DNA of 64,000 bases from Rhynchopus euleeides (lineage: Eukaryota; Euglenozoa; Diplonemea; Diplonemida; Diplonemidae): positions 774,379 through 838,378 of the forward strand of contig OY723254.1 of NCBI GenBank assembly GCA_963210315.1. Reading direction: 5' to 3'. Made by a program: the position numbers and the translations under genes. This document shows positions 41,299 through 52,371 of the stretch, piece after piece. Every line of letters begins with the position of its first letter. Within the stretch, counting starts at the first letter, position 1. The notes beneath the pieces were generated by a model. It did no database searches and was not told the DNA's origin. It worked only from the letters and a program-made list of their open reading frames with translations.

Positions 41299-43140
41299 AT
41301 GCAGTGTCTGGACCACTGCCTGCCGCAAGATGCGTGGGACCAGCAGACGGAGGGGCCCCACTTGCATGGGCACACCGCCGACTTCGTTGGAGACCTCCTC
41401 GTTGTGATCGGGGGGTGCATGCCTGAGGCTGCCTTCAACTACACTGTGTGGATCTACGAGCTGCTGACACAGGTCTGGCGGAGGGGGCGGGGTCTGGGTG
41501 CTGTGGAGAGCGCACGGTATAAGCATGCCACCGCTGTGCTGCTGGGGAAGGTGTACGTGCATGGTGGCTATGGGGAGTTCTCTATCATGCACAAAGACAT
41601 GTGGCACTTTGATGCGGGGACCCTGCGTTGGTCCTACGTGCCTATCAAGGGCGTGTCCCCCGGGGCACGTGCCGGGCACAGCACGGCGGCGCACGGTAAC
41701 GTGATGTACATCTTTGGCGGGTGGGGTATGGATCAGGAGCTGCTGAATGACCTCTTCCTCTTTGACCCCGCAACCGCCCTGTGCAGATGCATCAGCACGG
41801 CGTCGCTCGACCTGCAGCCGCGAGACGGTGTCCCCACCCCGCGTGCCGATGCCGGCCTCATTGTGCACGACGGGGTGCTCTGGTTCCTGGGGGGTGCGGG
41901 GGTGCGGGCCCGCGAGGACGACAACTGGGGCTACGTCATGCGGGGCTGGGACATCGCGCAGGGCGAGTGGGTGCACCGCATCACAACGGAGTCGAAGTGC
42001 AGCCGCCGCCTCCAGCAGCAGCGGTTCAGCAGCTACGCTGTGGTGGTCCACGGCGACTGGGCCTACGCCGTGGGGCACACCAGCAACCAGGTTGTCCTGA
42101 TCGACCTCCTGGACTGGGCGATCCACTGCTATGGGAATGACTCCGACAGCGTGTCTCGCGTTATTGGCGCAGGCGGAGCACTGCACGCCGACACCTCCTC
42201 CATCGTGATGCACGGCGGCAGGCTCCTGAGCGACGGCACGGTTAACGGGGGCATCCGTGTCCTCAGCCTCAACTCACACGCCCTGAACGAGGCCCGCGAG
42301 CCGCATGCCCTCTACGAATGCTTCGACGCACGCATCAACTGCTGCACAGAGGTGCTCACCGCGCTGGCCATGACTGTTGCTGCCGCAGCAGCCTTCCAGA
42401 CGCAGCACGAGCAGAGCCGCAAGGGGTGGGGCTTCGTCCGCACCGTGCTGCGCAAAAACATCGACAGGGTCCAGGAGGAGCACGACGCCCTCAATACCGA
42501 CGACCTGCCTGACCTCTACGAGCAGGTCATGGGAGAGCTGTGCGTGATGAGCGACGTGGTCCCTGCACGGGATGACACCCTCCTCTATTCGAAGGCGGTG
42601 GCAGCGCACACCTCGCGCAACCGATTCGCCTACTGCAACCAGGTCCTCAGCGTCGCGGAGAAGAAGCCGCTGTCGGCACCTGCCCCTCGGAGACGGGTGC
42701 CAACAGACACGTCACCTCAACAGCAGAAGCAGGTCGATAAGCTGCACTATCCAAAGCCGCCGATGGATCCGATGTTCCGTCAGAGGGTCTTGGTGCCGGG
42801 TTGCAGGCAGAGGCCGAGACGGGCGGCGACAGCCCGGAAGAAGGCAATGGGTGTCCTGTCGCGCGAAGCGCTGGTTGTGGGCTCCGCCCGCCACGAGGTG
42901 GAGGCGGAGTCGCAGAGCCTGTGGGAGAGCATGGGCTCACTCACCCTCGGCAAGGCCAATGCGCCGCAGGACATCATGGCCTACTTCACCTTCAGGCGTG
43001 GGGCGACGCAGATCTGCAGGAGGGACGTGCCCCCACAGCCCACTGCAGCCCGCCTCGACGTGTCTGGCATGCCTCCCACAGAGCTCCCAGACCCCCTCAG
43101 GGCACGCGCAGGCAACACTGTTGGTATCCCGTGGCGTTGA
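41299..43140 (+). CDS. Kelch-repeat beta-propeller protein
   Basis: 613 residues. The N-terminal 340 or so carry Kelch blades: GDLLVVIGGCMPE, VYVHGGYGEF followed by MWHFDAGTLRWSYV, GHSTAAHGNVMYIFGGWG followed by LFLFDPATALCRCI, and LIVHDGVLWFLGGAG, each with the Gly-Gly and downstream aromatic/Trp spacing typical of the repeat. The C-terminal third (about 345-613) has helical, Arg-rich sequence of no recognised family. Probably a protein-interaction platform. The ATG at 41299 is the first in frame after the acceptor region; the earlier ATG at 41282 is out of frame. Confidence 0.8.
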   Translation: MQCLDHCLPQDAWDQQTEGPHLHGHTADFVGDLLVVIGGCMPEAAFNYTVWIYELLTQVWRRGRGLGAVESARYKHATAVLLGKVYVHGGYGEFSIMHKDMWHFDAGTLRWSYVPIKGVSPGARAGHSTAAHGNVMYIFGGWGMDQELLNDLFLFDPATALCRCISTASLDLQPRDGVPTPRADAGLIVHDGVLWFLGGAGVRAREDDNWGYVMRGWDIAQGEWVHRITTESKCSRRLQQQRFSSYAVVVHGDWAYAVGHTSNQVVLIDLLDWAIHCYGNDSDSVSRVIGAGGALHADTSSIVMHGGRLLSDGTVNGGIRVLSLNSHALNEAREPHALYECFDARINCCTEVLTALAMTVAAAAAFQTQHEQSRKGWGFVRTVLRKNIDRVQEEHDALNTDDLPDLYEQVMGELCVMSDVVPARDDTLLYSKAVAAHTSRNRFAYCNQVLSVAEKKPLSAPAPRRRVPTDTSPQQQKQVDKLHYPKPPMDPMFRQRVLVPGCRQRPRRAATARKKAMGVLSREALVVGSARHEVEAESQSLWESMGSLTLGKANAPQDIMAYFTFRRGATQICRRDVPPQPTAARLDVSGMPPTELPDPLRARAGNTVGIPWR

Positions 43141-43462
43141 CACGCCACGATACCAACAGGGCACCGCCGCTCACCACCGGGGTGAGGTGGGGTTAGGGAG
43201 GGAGCGAAAGAGAGAGGGGGGTGCGTTGTGTGTGCGTTTTGTGCCTTCCTCTTCTTCACAGCTTTCATGTGTGCTCAGCGGTTCGGTCGGCTTGGCCCCT
43301 GCTCCTCCCCCGCCCACCCCCTGCCTCTACCGCCCCCAGTCACCACCACCCCATCCCACAGCAATTAGTTAGCGATTTGCCTGCATCTGCTTGCCTCGGT
43401 TCTCCTTATCTCATGGTGGGAGGCCGGTGTGTCTCTGAATTCGTGTCACCGGAAGCCACCCC

Positions 43463-43481
43463 ATCTGCCCCCCTGCTGCAG
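43463..43481 (+). promoter_or_regulatory. Probable splice acceptor of IPK1
   Basis: CTGCCCCCCTGCTGCAG ends two bases before the ATG at 43484. Confidence 0.5.
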
Positions 43482-43483
43482 GA

Positions 43484-44617
43484 ATGTGTCGAGGATATAC
43501 GACTAACCCGCAGAGCGGTGACTGGCAGTCCCTGGCACGGGAGCTGTGTGTGGATGACTGGGAGTTTCTTGCGAAGGGGCAGCGGCATGCAGTGTTCCGC
43601 TATGTCAGCCACGCGGAGTCCCCGTGGCGTGGGTTCGTCGTGAGGTTCGTGCGCCGCACCAGCGACAACCCTTCCTCCGATATAGAGCAGTGCTTTGGGG
43701 CCATCGAGTGGCTGCGGGACACTATCTACCACCGCCTGCACGACTGCGTCGACATCCCGATCCCCGTCACGGTGAGCCCTGCCGTTGCGAAGGGGTTCTC
43801 CCTTCTCGCAGGGATGACGCTCGCCCCTGCGCTCGACATCATCGAGGACTACACGCAGTGTGACCTGCTTGTGGAGCTGAAGCCGAAAAAGGGTGTCATC
43901 TTTGCCTCCGAGGCTTGGTGTGAGAAGGGCACTGCGCTGCACCCCGCGCGTGATGATATCTGGAAGCGGTGCTGCAAGCACTGTGTCCAGCAGACGCATA
44001 AGATTGCGAACGGGCGGGTCAAGCGCATGTCTCTCTACTGCCCTGTGGAGCTCTTCCAGGGGGGCATCGAGCCGGCCTTCGAGAAGCTGTACGTCGTGCC
44101 GCAGAACAACCTGCGGGTGTTCCGGAGGGGGAAGCGTGTCGACATCGACACGCTGAGCAGCGAGGAGAAGAACCGCATCACCACGCAGTGCTCCGCTGCC
44201 CTGCGCCGCACGCAGCTGCTGGACAGGCTGAGGGACCTGCAGCGCAGCATCGCGCTGGACATCCAGGTGCTGGAGGCGGCGAAGGATAAGGGCGTGAAGA
44301 CCATCACATACACCCATGTGGAGGAGAGGGAGTGCCGTGTTAACGAATACCGCAACCCTTCGTCGGGATCCCCGTCCAGCAGCTTTTCCTACGAGCAGGT
44401 TGTGGAGGAGCAGGCTACGGTCGATGTCGAGGCTGCGATCGATGCCTACTTTGTGTCGCGATCGGCTCAAGATGCATCGATTATGATCCAGCTGTACGAC
44501 GACAACACGCCCTCCCGCACCAAGATCATCGACCTGGATAAGAAGCCACCTGAGAAGTATCAGTTCTGGTGCGAGCAGGAGCATGAGCTTGCCACTACCT
44601 TCCGGTCATCCCTGTGA
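43484..44617 (+). CDS. IPK1: Inositol-pentakisphosphate 2-kinase
   Basis: 377 residues. The enzyme phosphorylates Ins(1,3,4,5,6)P5 at the 2-position to make phytate (InsP6). The family signature is clear: ELKPKKG (131-137, the E-x-K-P-K motif), KRCCKHCVQQTHK (161-173, cf. R-x-C-M-H-Q), YCPVELFQGG (185-194, cf. YCPLDLFSG), and near the C-terminus KIIDLDKKPPEKY, the D-L-D-x-K-P motif. The N-terminal LAKGQRHAVFRYV fits the nucleotide-binding Gly-rich loop. Length is within the family range and no intron is visible. The start is fixed by the acceptor two bases upstream. Confidence 0.85.
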   Translation: MCRGYTTNPQSGDWQSLARELCVDDWEFLAKGQRHAVFRYVSHAESPWRGFVVRFVRRTSDNPSSDIEQCFGAIEWLRDTIYHRLHDCVDIPIPVTVSPAVAKGFSLLAGMTLAPALDIIEDYTQCDLLVELKPKKGVIFASEAWCEKGTALHPARDDIWKRCCKHCVQQTHKIANGRVKRMSLYCPVELFQGGIEPAFEKLYVVPQNNLRVFRRGKRVDIDTLSSEEKNRITTQCSAALRRTQLLDRLRDLQRSIALDIQVLEAAKDKGVKTITYTHVEERECRVNEYRNPSSGSPSSSFSYEQVVEEQATVDVEAAIDAYFVSRSAQDASIMIQLYDDNTPSRTKIIDLDKKPPEKYQFWCEQEHELATTFRSSL

Positions 44618-47059
44618 GGCACCGCGTGTCTGAGAAGAAGCGCCCCGCGCTGGGGGAGGGGTGTGTCTGTTTGTGTGTTTTTGGAAAACAGCCGTTTAGT
44701 TTTTCCTGCCCCCCCCTCTCCCCCGGAGTGAACACGCGGGTGGGGGGGGGGGGGTAGAATCTTCAACGCATCGCAAACAAATTGAAAAATAATGCAGAAC
44801 AAAAAAAAATCGAGCGGGTTGCTGGACGGAGTGTACTTTCCCCTCTGGAGGCCTGTTCTGGAGGGTGTTTGCAGGTCGCATCAAGAGCGTGGCGGCGCTC
44901 GGTGCGCTCCTGCCTGCACTGCAGCAAAAGAAAAATCAACGCGAGAGTCACACGCCTGTTGTGCAAACTCGGCGCGTCCTACACTGAACAGAATATCTTA
45001 CCGTGTGGGTGACGTCGGTGATCCAGCCTTTTGTATTGGGGTAAAACCCTCTGGGTGGCAGTTCTTCTGTGTGTGCAGGGCCCAAGGTTCTGTCTCTTGG
45101 GGTGCCGGTGTGTGCGTGTGTGAATGTAACGTCATCTTTACCCCCGCCCCGCCCCCCCATCATCCGCCCTTTGTTTGTTCTCCTTCTCCTTATCTCCCCC
45201 TGTCCCTCTCCCCCCTTCCTCCTCAGACTGCCTCAACCTATTTTTGAGTGAATCATTCGCACACACCCCACACCGCCACACCCACCCCCACTCCTGGACT
45301 CAGCCTGTCTCCCCCCTGAAGGCAAGTGATGATGATTGGTAGGGAAACCTCTCTCCCTTCTTATGACTCACACCACGACATGAAAAAAAAATATGCAGCG
45401 TGCTGTGATTGCCGAAGTGGGGTTTCGAGGAGGGGCTCGCTGCCAGACGAGAGATTCAAATCCTGCTGGCGCAAGCGCCAACCAGAGAGAGAGAGGGGGG
45501 GGGGGTGTTCTATTTCCAGGTCAACACCTCGCCAGATCAGTATAGCGCCTCTCAAAATCACATCACCCCTCCACCACCGCCACCACCACCACCCCCTTTT
45601 TTTTCCTCTCGGTATGTCCTGTCCGTTTCTTCTCTTTATCACATGAGTTTTCTTTGTGTGCGTATTCCCTGTCGAGAGAATACCCTATAACAGTACCCAA
45701 TACCCCACCCCCCCTTTCTCTCTCTGTCTCTCTCACTCCGTCTTGCCGTCTCTCCCAGCTCTTTTACTTTTTTTTCTGAATGATCTTGGTGAACCTCATG
45801 GCTGCATATTTGCAAAAAAAAGAAGAAAAAGAAAAGGTCTGTTGTGTGCAAAGTCTGCGCACCGCCATTTCTGCATGTTCGAAAAAAGCTGTGAAACGGC
45901 GGGTATTTTCTTTTTGTTCCCCCCCCCCCCCCTTCTGCAGGACTTCTGTCCCCTGTGCGTCTCCCTACTGCCGTATCCCTGCAAAGTGGACAGCCTCCGC
46001 AGGCCTGGATGCGTGCTTTAGAGTTCATGAGCCCTTTATACTCAGAGCAGGTGGGCAGCATCCCCACCAGAGACTGTTTCCTATCCAACACCCCGGACCC
46101 GGCTTACCGCCGGGCAGCCGGGCCCCTGGATACCGCGTCGTGTGAGGCAAACTCAGCCACCTGCGTGGCACACTGGCGCATGCCATCTCAGTGAGGACAC
46201 ATCCCGCTCTCGGGGCAGCGCAGCTGTGTTTCGGGATGATGCCATGTGCCAGAAGTTCTCTTTTTGGCGCAGCGATGATTCGGATCAAACCAAAGGTAAT
46301 GCTGTGCCTGAGGTGGGGGGGGGGGGGGGGCGGGGGTGATGTGTGTGTGTGCGTGTCGGCCCACAGCCCGTCGCTACTCGCCTGGGACGGGCGTTGGTGG
46401 TGAGGTTGCAACGGCGCTTTGGTGGTGGTTTGTGTGGATCGGGCAGGACGCCCGCCCCATCCGCTTCTTGCAGGGGGAGGGGGGTGGGTGGAAGCTTCTG
46501 CCAGAGGGGGTGGGGGAGGTGTTTTCTTTTCATGATCCGTGCTGACAGATAAGGGGGTGTGGCGAGGGACAGCGGCCCGGCAAAGAGGACACAGAGCAAC
46601 GAAACCTGAGAGCGCCCTGCCCGGGACAGGCACAGGTTGTTGACACAGAGAGGGCACCCAACCAGTGCATTTCTGCGCTAATCCAAAAAAAGGTGGTGCC
46701 GTGCCAGCTGGCAGCTCGGTTGATCTGTGGCTGGAGGCGCCCCCGACAAGAATTCCAAAATAAAGTGCCCCTCGTTTGACACACGGTTGGTCTTTTCGCG
46801 ACGGTGCCGAAAAACGGCACGTTTTTTTTTGCTGCAGTCGGGAATTCTCCTATTGTATAGGTGACAAACCGCTGAACTTTTGCATAATATTATAGCAACG
46901 ATCACCCCCAGTTGGCACAGAGCGGAGGTGCCACTTTGCGCCTTTTGGCTCTCTCCTTCATCGCACCTTCCTCCCAACCCGCGCCCTCCCCCTTAGGCAA
47001 CCTGTCAGTCCCTGGTGCCTGATTTTCTCGTTTGTTTTGGTTTGTTTGTATTTTTTTCC

Positions 47060-47083
47060 CCCACCGCACTTTTGTGCGGTGGG
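47060..47083. repeat. Perfect 10-bp hairpin
   Basis: CCCACCGCAC, loop TTTT, GTGCGGTGGG, followed by TTTCTTT. It resembles a rho-independent-type hairpin, but no gene depends on it. Confidence 0.6.
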
Positions 47084-48300
47084 TTTCTTTAGTCGAAACG
47101 GGAGGAGGGGGTTCGGTGTAAGGGTGGGTGGGGTGGGGTGGAAACATCACAAGAAGTTCTCACCGCGGGCCGGTTTGTTTTCGAATTGGGCCCCGCGTGT
47201 TAGCATGGTTTTGCATCGCTGTGTATCACATGTGTGGTTGCATCAAAAGCTCCCACACACCGGTTGCCGTTCTTGCTGTTACCCTGTCATTGCCCTCGTT
47301 TTTTTTTTCGCCTTTCTGCTTTGCTGGGATGGACAGCGCTTCTGAACCCCGGTGATCGGACACTACGGGCCGTTCCCCGTTCCCCGTCCCAACAGGTCCA
47401 GATATGCGCTGCCAGTCGGCAATTGAAAACAACTGCACCCCAATGTTTTGGGGGCATGCATGTGAACGAAGAAACAAACACGACCCCTCTAACGGGTCGG
47501 GGCTGCCCTATCTCTCCACCAAGAACAAAACGAAGAATGAAAAAATAAACATCCTGGAATCGCGAACGGGTGACTGAGTTGCAGGGTCTGGTCGTGTCAC
47601 AGCCAGGCCAGTGGCTGCTGAGACCACAGGAAAAAAAATGAACATGGCGCCCCCCCCCCCCCACTCAGTGCCGACTGCGTGCTATTGTGAGTCACTCGGG
47701 AATGATCCGAGGTGTCACATCAGCAAATTCCGTGACGCCCCCCCCCCCCCCCCCCCCCTGTGTGCGTGCGGCATGTTGCCACCGTTTGGCGCATTGCAGC
47801 CAAACACCCCCCACCACCACCACCTCTCGTCCGAGAATCATCGTCTCTCCCGGATCCTTCCCCTCTCCACGTGACGTGCCACTCTTTTCTGGCCCACATC
47901 GACGCGGTGTTTCGTTGTACTGTATTAATCCCCCCCCTCTGGGACAGCAGCAGCAATTGCGCAAAATGAAAGGCCTGTCTGCAACTGCATCTGCATCTGC
48001 ACCCTTTTCTCTCGGGGCACTCTACTGCAGGCCAGTGTTATGGTCGTCGATGACAACGGCAACCAAGAGTCCCCACACCCCACCCCCCCCCCTCCCCCCT
48101 GTTCCCCGCCTTCCTGAAACAATCGGTGGGGTGCACTGCGTAAGAACGATTTTTTTCCCGGCGTGTCTCTTTTTAGCTCCCCGAAGAGAGGGGGTTCTTC
48201 ATAGTGACGGCATGGACATTGTTTCCGGATTTGGCGCACAAACAACAGCCTTATCTTTTTGCGGCGTGTTGCGGAGTTCCCCCCACCCCCCCCCCCCCCT

Positions 48301-48449
48301 CCCGTTGGCGTGTTTTATTCTGAAAGCCCCGAACTGGATTTCAGACACAACCTGCATAACGAGTGAAGGGTGATCACTCTTGTGCCCCCTTCTACTTCTA
48401 TTTCACTGCCCCCATCCCGTTGGCGTGTTTATTCTGAAAGCCCCGAATG
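48301..48449 (+). repeat. Dispersed 85-bp repeat between 33-bp direct repeats
   Basis: The copy at about 48338-48412 (TCAGACACAACCTGCATAAC, GAGTGAAGGGTGATCACTC, then pyrimidines) lies between two copies of CGTTGGCGTGTTTATTCTGA-AAGCCCCGAA (48302-48333 and 48418-48448). This is either a tandem duplication of about 116 bp or an insertion with long flanking repeats. Confidence 0.7.
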
Positions 48450-49111
48450 CACTAATTTTTTTTAATAATCTGACAGACAACCGCCTGGACAGCAGTGTGA
48501 TTCCCGCGGTGTGTGTGCTGACCCTGACCCTGTTATTTTTTAGTGGGCGGGACCCACCCTCGCGCAACCCTCCTCCCCCCCGCCCATCCCTGTGCTCCTG
48601 TGTGTGCATACAGGCGGCTGCCTGTTTAATTCGCCCCCCTGGCCTGGGGACCTGCGCTCCCCCTGTGCTGCAGGGACCCTGTCCTGACATACCTCCCCCC
48701 TCTCCTCTTTTGCGCATGATCGTCGGACCCTCTCTATTGCTTGTTCTGGGCATCCAGGGTTGGATTGATCTGTGTCCCTTTTTTGCTGGATCGAAATGAT
48801 AAAAAAATGTGGGCAGCAAAAAAAAACCCCCCCCCAAAAAAAAAGCCAGATACACCATCTTTCTGGCAATACACCACGGGCTGATCTTCCTGCAATGCCG
48901 GGGGGGGGGGGCTGAAGGTGGCGTCGATACCGTAAAAAGAGAACATGGGAGGTAACCAGTCACCCCGCCCCGCCCCGCCCCCACTCCCCACCCCCTTTTC
49001 CCTCCCCGGTGCCTGCTTGCAGTTGTTCTGTTGGAATGCAGACCCCGGACCACCATCACCCTCACCCCTTCCCCCGAGGGGGGAAGGTTGATGGGGGTGG
49101 CTTGTGTTGTG

Positions 49112-49152
49112 GCCGCACAATGCAATTGCATTGACAATTGTGATTGTGCGGC
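49112..49152. repeat. Perfect-arm palindrome
   Basis: GCCGCACAAT pairs with ATTGTGCGGC, with further internal CAATTG symmetry; 41 bp in all. Confidence 0.6.
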
Positions 49153-49856
49153 ACCCCCCGGGGGAAGACTCACACCTCTCGGCACGGCAGTTTCACGATA
49201 AAAAAATTGGGCAATTCGCCAGGAAATGCCCCCCTCCCCCGCCGTCAGCCATTCGCCTTCGCGATGCCCTCCCGTCTGTCCCCTCTCCTCACAACCTGCA
49301 TATCGAGTGGAAGGCGGTCAACTCTGCGGTTTTACCTTACTTTTACTTTTTTTCCTGATTCAGATTCAGTACTTCCTCCCCACCCCCCCCCCCCTAGGCA
49401 TACACACCACGGACTAGTCGCCCGGACGACTAGTCGGGACGACGGGTGAAATGACGACGGGTGAAACGACGGGTGGCACCCGTCGACTCGACGGGTGGAC
49501 CCGTCGGCACGACGGGTGAACCTGCTGAAACGACGGGTGTTCCAGCCATTTCCTGTTGATATGGGCCAATTTCCATTGAAAACTAGGGGAGTACCTTGCA
49601 TGGCATCAGGTTATTTTTCACGCCGAACTATCTTCCCTGCACAGACCCACCCCCCCATTACTTTCCATTTACAATTCCTAGTTGGTGAAGGGGCTGCCCA
49701 CCGGTGGACCACCAGGAGGGGGGTGAGCCATCCAGGTGGGCAGGGGGCCTGGGGGTGGGGCCTCAAAACAACTCCCTCCCACGACGTCACTCCGCTCTCG
49801 AGGACAAACAAAATCACCTACGTACCTGAACTGCCAAACACCCCCCCCCCCCTCAC

Positions 49857-51264
49857 TTACGGGTGCGCGGATCTCATGTGCTCGTCGCGCTTTACAGTGG
49901 TTTTAAAGAGCTCGAAACAAACACAGCAACGCTTTTTCAGCACGCGCGAATGGTGACTGAGGTAGTGCTGGCTCAGTCCCTTCGGTTGTCCGTTTGCCGC
50001 ACTCCTGGCATGTGACAGTGCAGGTCTGACACGGCGCGTTGTTTTGCGGCCGATGTGCAGCATCATAATGCGCAAACAGTGCTTCTCTCGTGTGGGCAAC
50101 TTTGGAGCACACAATGCAGATATGCTGCTGCACAGGCACTGTACCGGATGGCGTTGGTTCTGGCACTTCTGGCACATCCTCGCTGTTGCCCCAGGATTTG
50201 GACTTGCAGATGCATGCGAGCAGCGTTGCCTTTGGAGTGGTGTTTTCCGGGTCGCCCAGAAATTGTTGGCCCCATCGCCCCCTTTTTGTGACGTGAGATC
50301 CAAGGCCGAGGGACTCGAGTCTCCGCTGCAGTGCTGCCGTTGCTCCCTTCCAACAAGCGTTCCTCGCAGTGACACGGCGGCAAAGCTTTATCGCGCCGAA
50401 CTTCAGGAGGGTCGGTTGGTCCAGCAGGCCGCACCCCTTGCCTTTGGTCCTCTGCATTTCGAAGAGCAGCAGGTCCCGTTCGGCGGTCTGCTGCGATGTC
50501 ACCCTCAGGGCATGGCGTTTGGAGACGCCATTCCCCCTCTCCAGTTCCTCGTCACTCAGGGCGAGGGGGTGTGCATCTTCTGGATCAAACCAGTGGCTCA
50601 TCGAATGGATATATGTAACACCACGCCCCTCGGATGTTCTCCCAGGTGACACCCACTCCAGGACAAACACAAGGATGTGCATTGCGATGAGCGAGAAGAT
50701 GAACTCTTTCGCGCACTTTCCCTCCTGGTGGTACTTGATGGGGATGTCGTTGTAGCGGAAATGCACAAGCATTTCCATTACAATACAGAGTAGATGCTGC
50801 ACCCCTTCGTCTTGGCAATGGTGAGTAAGCGACTCAGAACATCTCTGACCTGGTTTCCCGTCATGTTGGAACACGTTGAGCTGCCAAGGACAGCCTTCTG
50901 CACGGCAGGTCCATCAGGCAAGATCTCTGCGAGTATTGCGATGAACCCGTTTATGTCGTGCAGGGGGTGTGATCGTGTACGCTGTGGAGGTGAACACCCC
51001 TGCGTACAGGCTCTCAAACCCAGCTTCATGAAGTTCCTGGATGCTAGCCCTGTGGCAGGCGTGGAGCTGTTTCAACCAGTCATTTCGTGGTGTGGTACAA
51101 AACGCGCTCCTGTGCGAAGATGACCCCATCTTACTAAATGCCGACCACAGCTCAAGATGGTCCCCTGCTACCCTAAGCAGGCGAGCCGAAACATCACGTT
51201 CGCCTTTTCGAAAACCCCTCTCTGCACTCTTGCGATTTGCTTCAGGAAGTTGAACGTGAACCAC
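49857..51264 (-). pseudogene. Family B ORF2, broken (right arm)
   Basis: As 20815-22224, but the absence of two bases near 50605 keeps a longer frame open (49903-50874, 323 residues). It spans LVHFRYNDIP, MSHWFDPEDAHPL, TAERDL, LLACICKSK and the first C2H2 finger (CIVC...HYDAAH). It is still broken upstream and before the last fingers. Its better preservation suggests that the two-base difference arose in the left arm after duplication. Confidence 0.6.
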
Positions 51265-51394
51265 GTTCTGTACTCATCCTTCTGCTAATCGGCAACTGTC
51301 ACCAACCGTGTTGCGAAGGCACCGTCGAAAATTCCTACGGCCAGCCTGCTCTGCTGGGTCTTCTGTGCCTGTTTCTTCTCCGCCTCGTACAGCT

Positions 51395-51796
51395 TCACCA
51401 TAGCTGCAGTGCCGCGGGGCAGGCGTCGGCCATCTCCTTGAGCCCTGTCGGGTGGTCCTTCCCGTTGCTCTTCCGGAGGCCCAACCCGACAAACTCGATG
51501 TCTGACCCGCTATTGACACGGGCAGCGTACATCGTGCGACCCTCCTTCGCGGTCGACTTGCTGATCACCCCACCCCCCAGCTTCTCATACTTTTTGTACA
51601 GGGCAAGACTGATGATGGGATCAGTCGACTTGATGGTAGTATCCGCCAGCTTGCCGAGAAGCTGCTTCAGGGCCATGTGGCTCAACCCATCAGCATCACG
51701 CTCGACAACATACGTGTTGATCCAAGCACGTACAAACACCGTCATGTCCACAGCGCTGGCGAGGGCCTGCGCTGCAGTACGCTTTGCCGCTGGCAT
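51395..51796 (-). CDS. Family B ORF1 (right arm)
   Basis: 133 residues identical to 20283-20684, the small protein that precedes the large ORF in the A/B transposon group. No function assigned. Confidence 0.5.
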   Translation of the reverse strand: MPAAKRTAAQALASAVDMTVFVRAWINTYVVERDADGLSHMALKQLLGKLADTTIKSTDPIISLALYKKYEKLGGGVISKSTAKEGRTMYAARVNSGSDIEFVGLGLRKSNGKDHPTGLKEMADACPAALQLW

Positions 51797-52371
51797 TGAT
51801 TGGTGTGGCTCGTCTGGGTGGCCTGGGTGGTGATGATGGTATCTTGGGGTATCTTGGCCTGGGTGGTGATGAGGGTACGGTATCTTGGAGACTGCCTTGT
51901 GGGTTGTGCAAGGGTTGGGGGCTGGGGCGAAAATTTGCCTGGCAGAAAAGTGATCACCTTCATGAAGTAGGTTGCTCTGTCAAACTGACACAGTTTGTCA
52001 GAGTCAAGATCCCTCGAACAATGAAAATCCACGAGAACAGCCGTCGCACATGCACTTGAGGCCCCATCACCAACTAGGAATTGTAAATGGAAAGTAATGG
52101 GGGGTGGGTCTGTGCAGGGAAGATAGTTCGGCGTGAAAAATAACCTGATGCCATGCAAGGTACTCCCCTAGTTTTCAATGGAAATTGGCCCATATCAACA
52201 GGAAATGGCTGGAACACCCGTCGTTTCAGCAGGTTCACCCGTCGTGCCGACGGGTGGCACCCGTCGACTCGACGGGTCCACCCGTCGAGTCGACGGGTGC
52301 CGCTTGTCGAGTTTTCACCCGTCGTCCCGACTAGTCGACCCCACCCGTCACTGCCCGACTAGTCCGTGGTG

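Larger units (their letters stand above)
44618..49404. other. Gene-free stretch with homopolymers and small repeats
   Basis: 4.8 kb with no credible gene. It holds poly-C/G runs (44746, 45920, 46314, 47651, 47739, 48297, 48900, 49381), two perfect hairpins and copies of the dispersed repeat. Long frames here, such as 46025-46657, are Pro/Thr/His-rich artefacts of C-rich sequence. Confidence 0.5.
49405..52371 (-). mobile_element. Family B two-ORF DNA transposon, right-arm copy
   Basis: Reverse copy of 19708-22697. Its inner flank (CCCTAGGCATACA) differs from the left copy's flank and resembles the tag outside element C, which may be part of the true terminus. Confidence 0.7.

Noticed and set aside
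46025-46657. 210-codon minus-strand frame in the gene-free stretch
   Set aside because: Pro/Thr/His-rich translation of C/G-rich sequence with no domain, acceptor or conserved motif.
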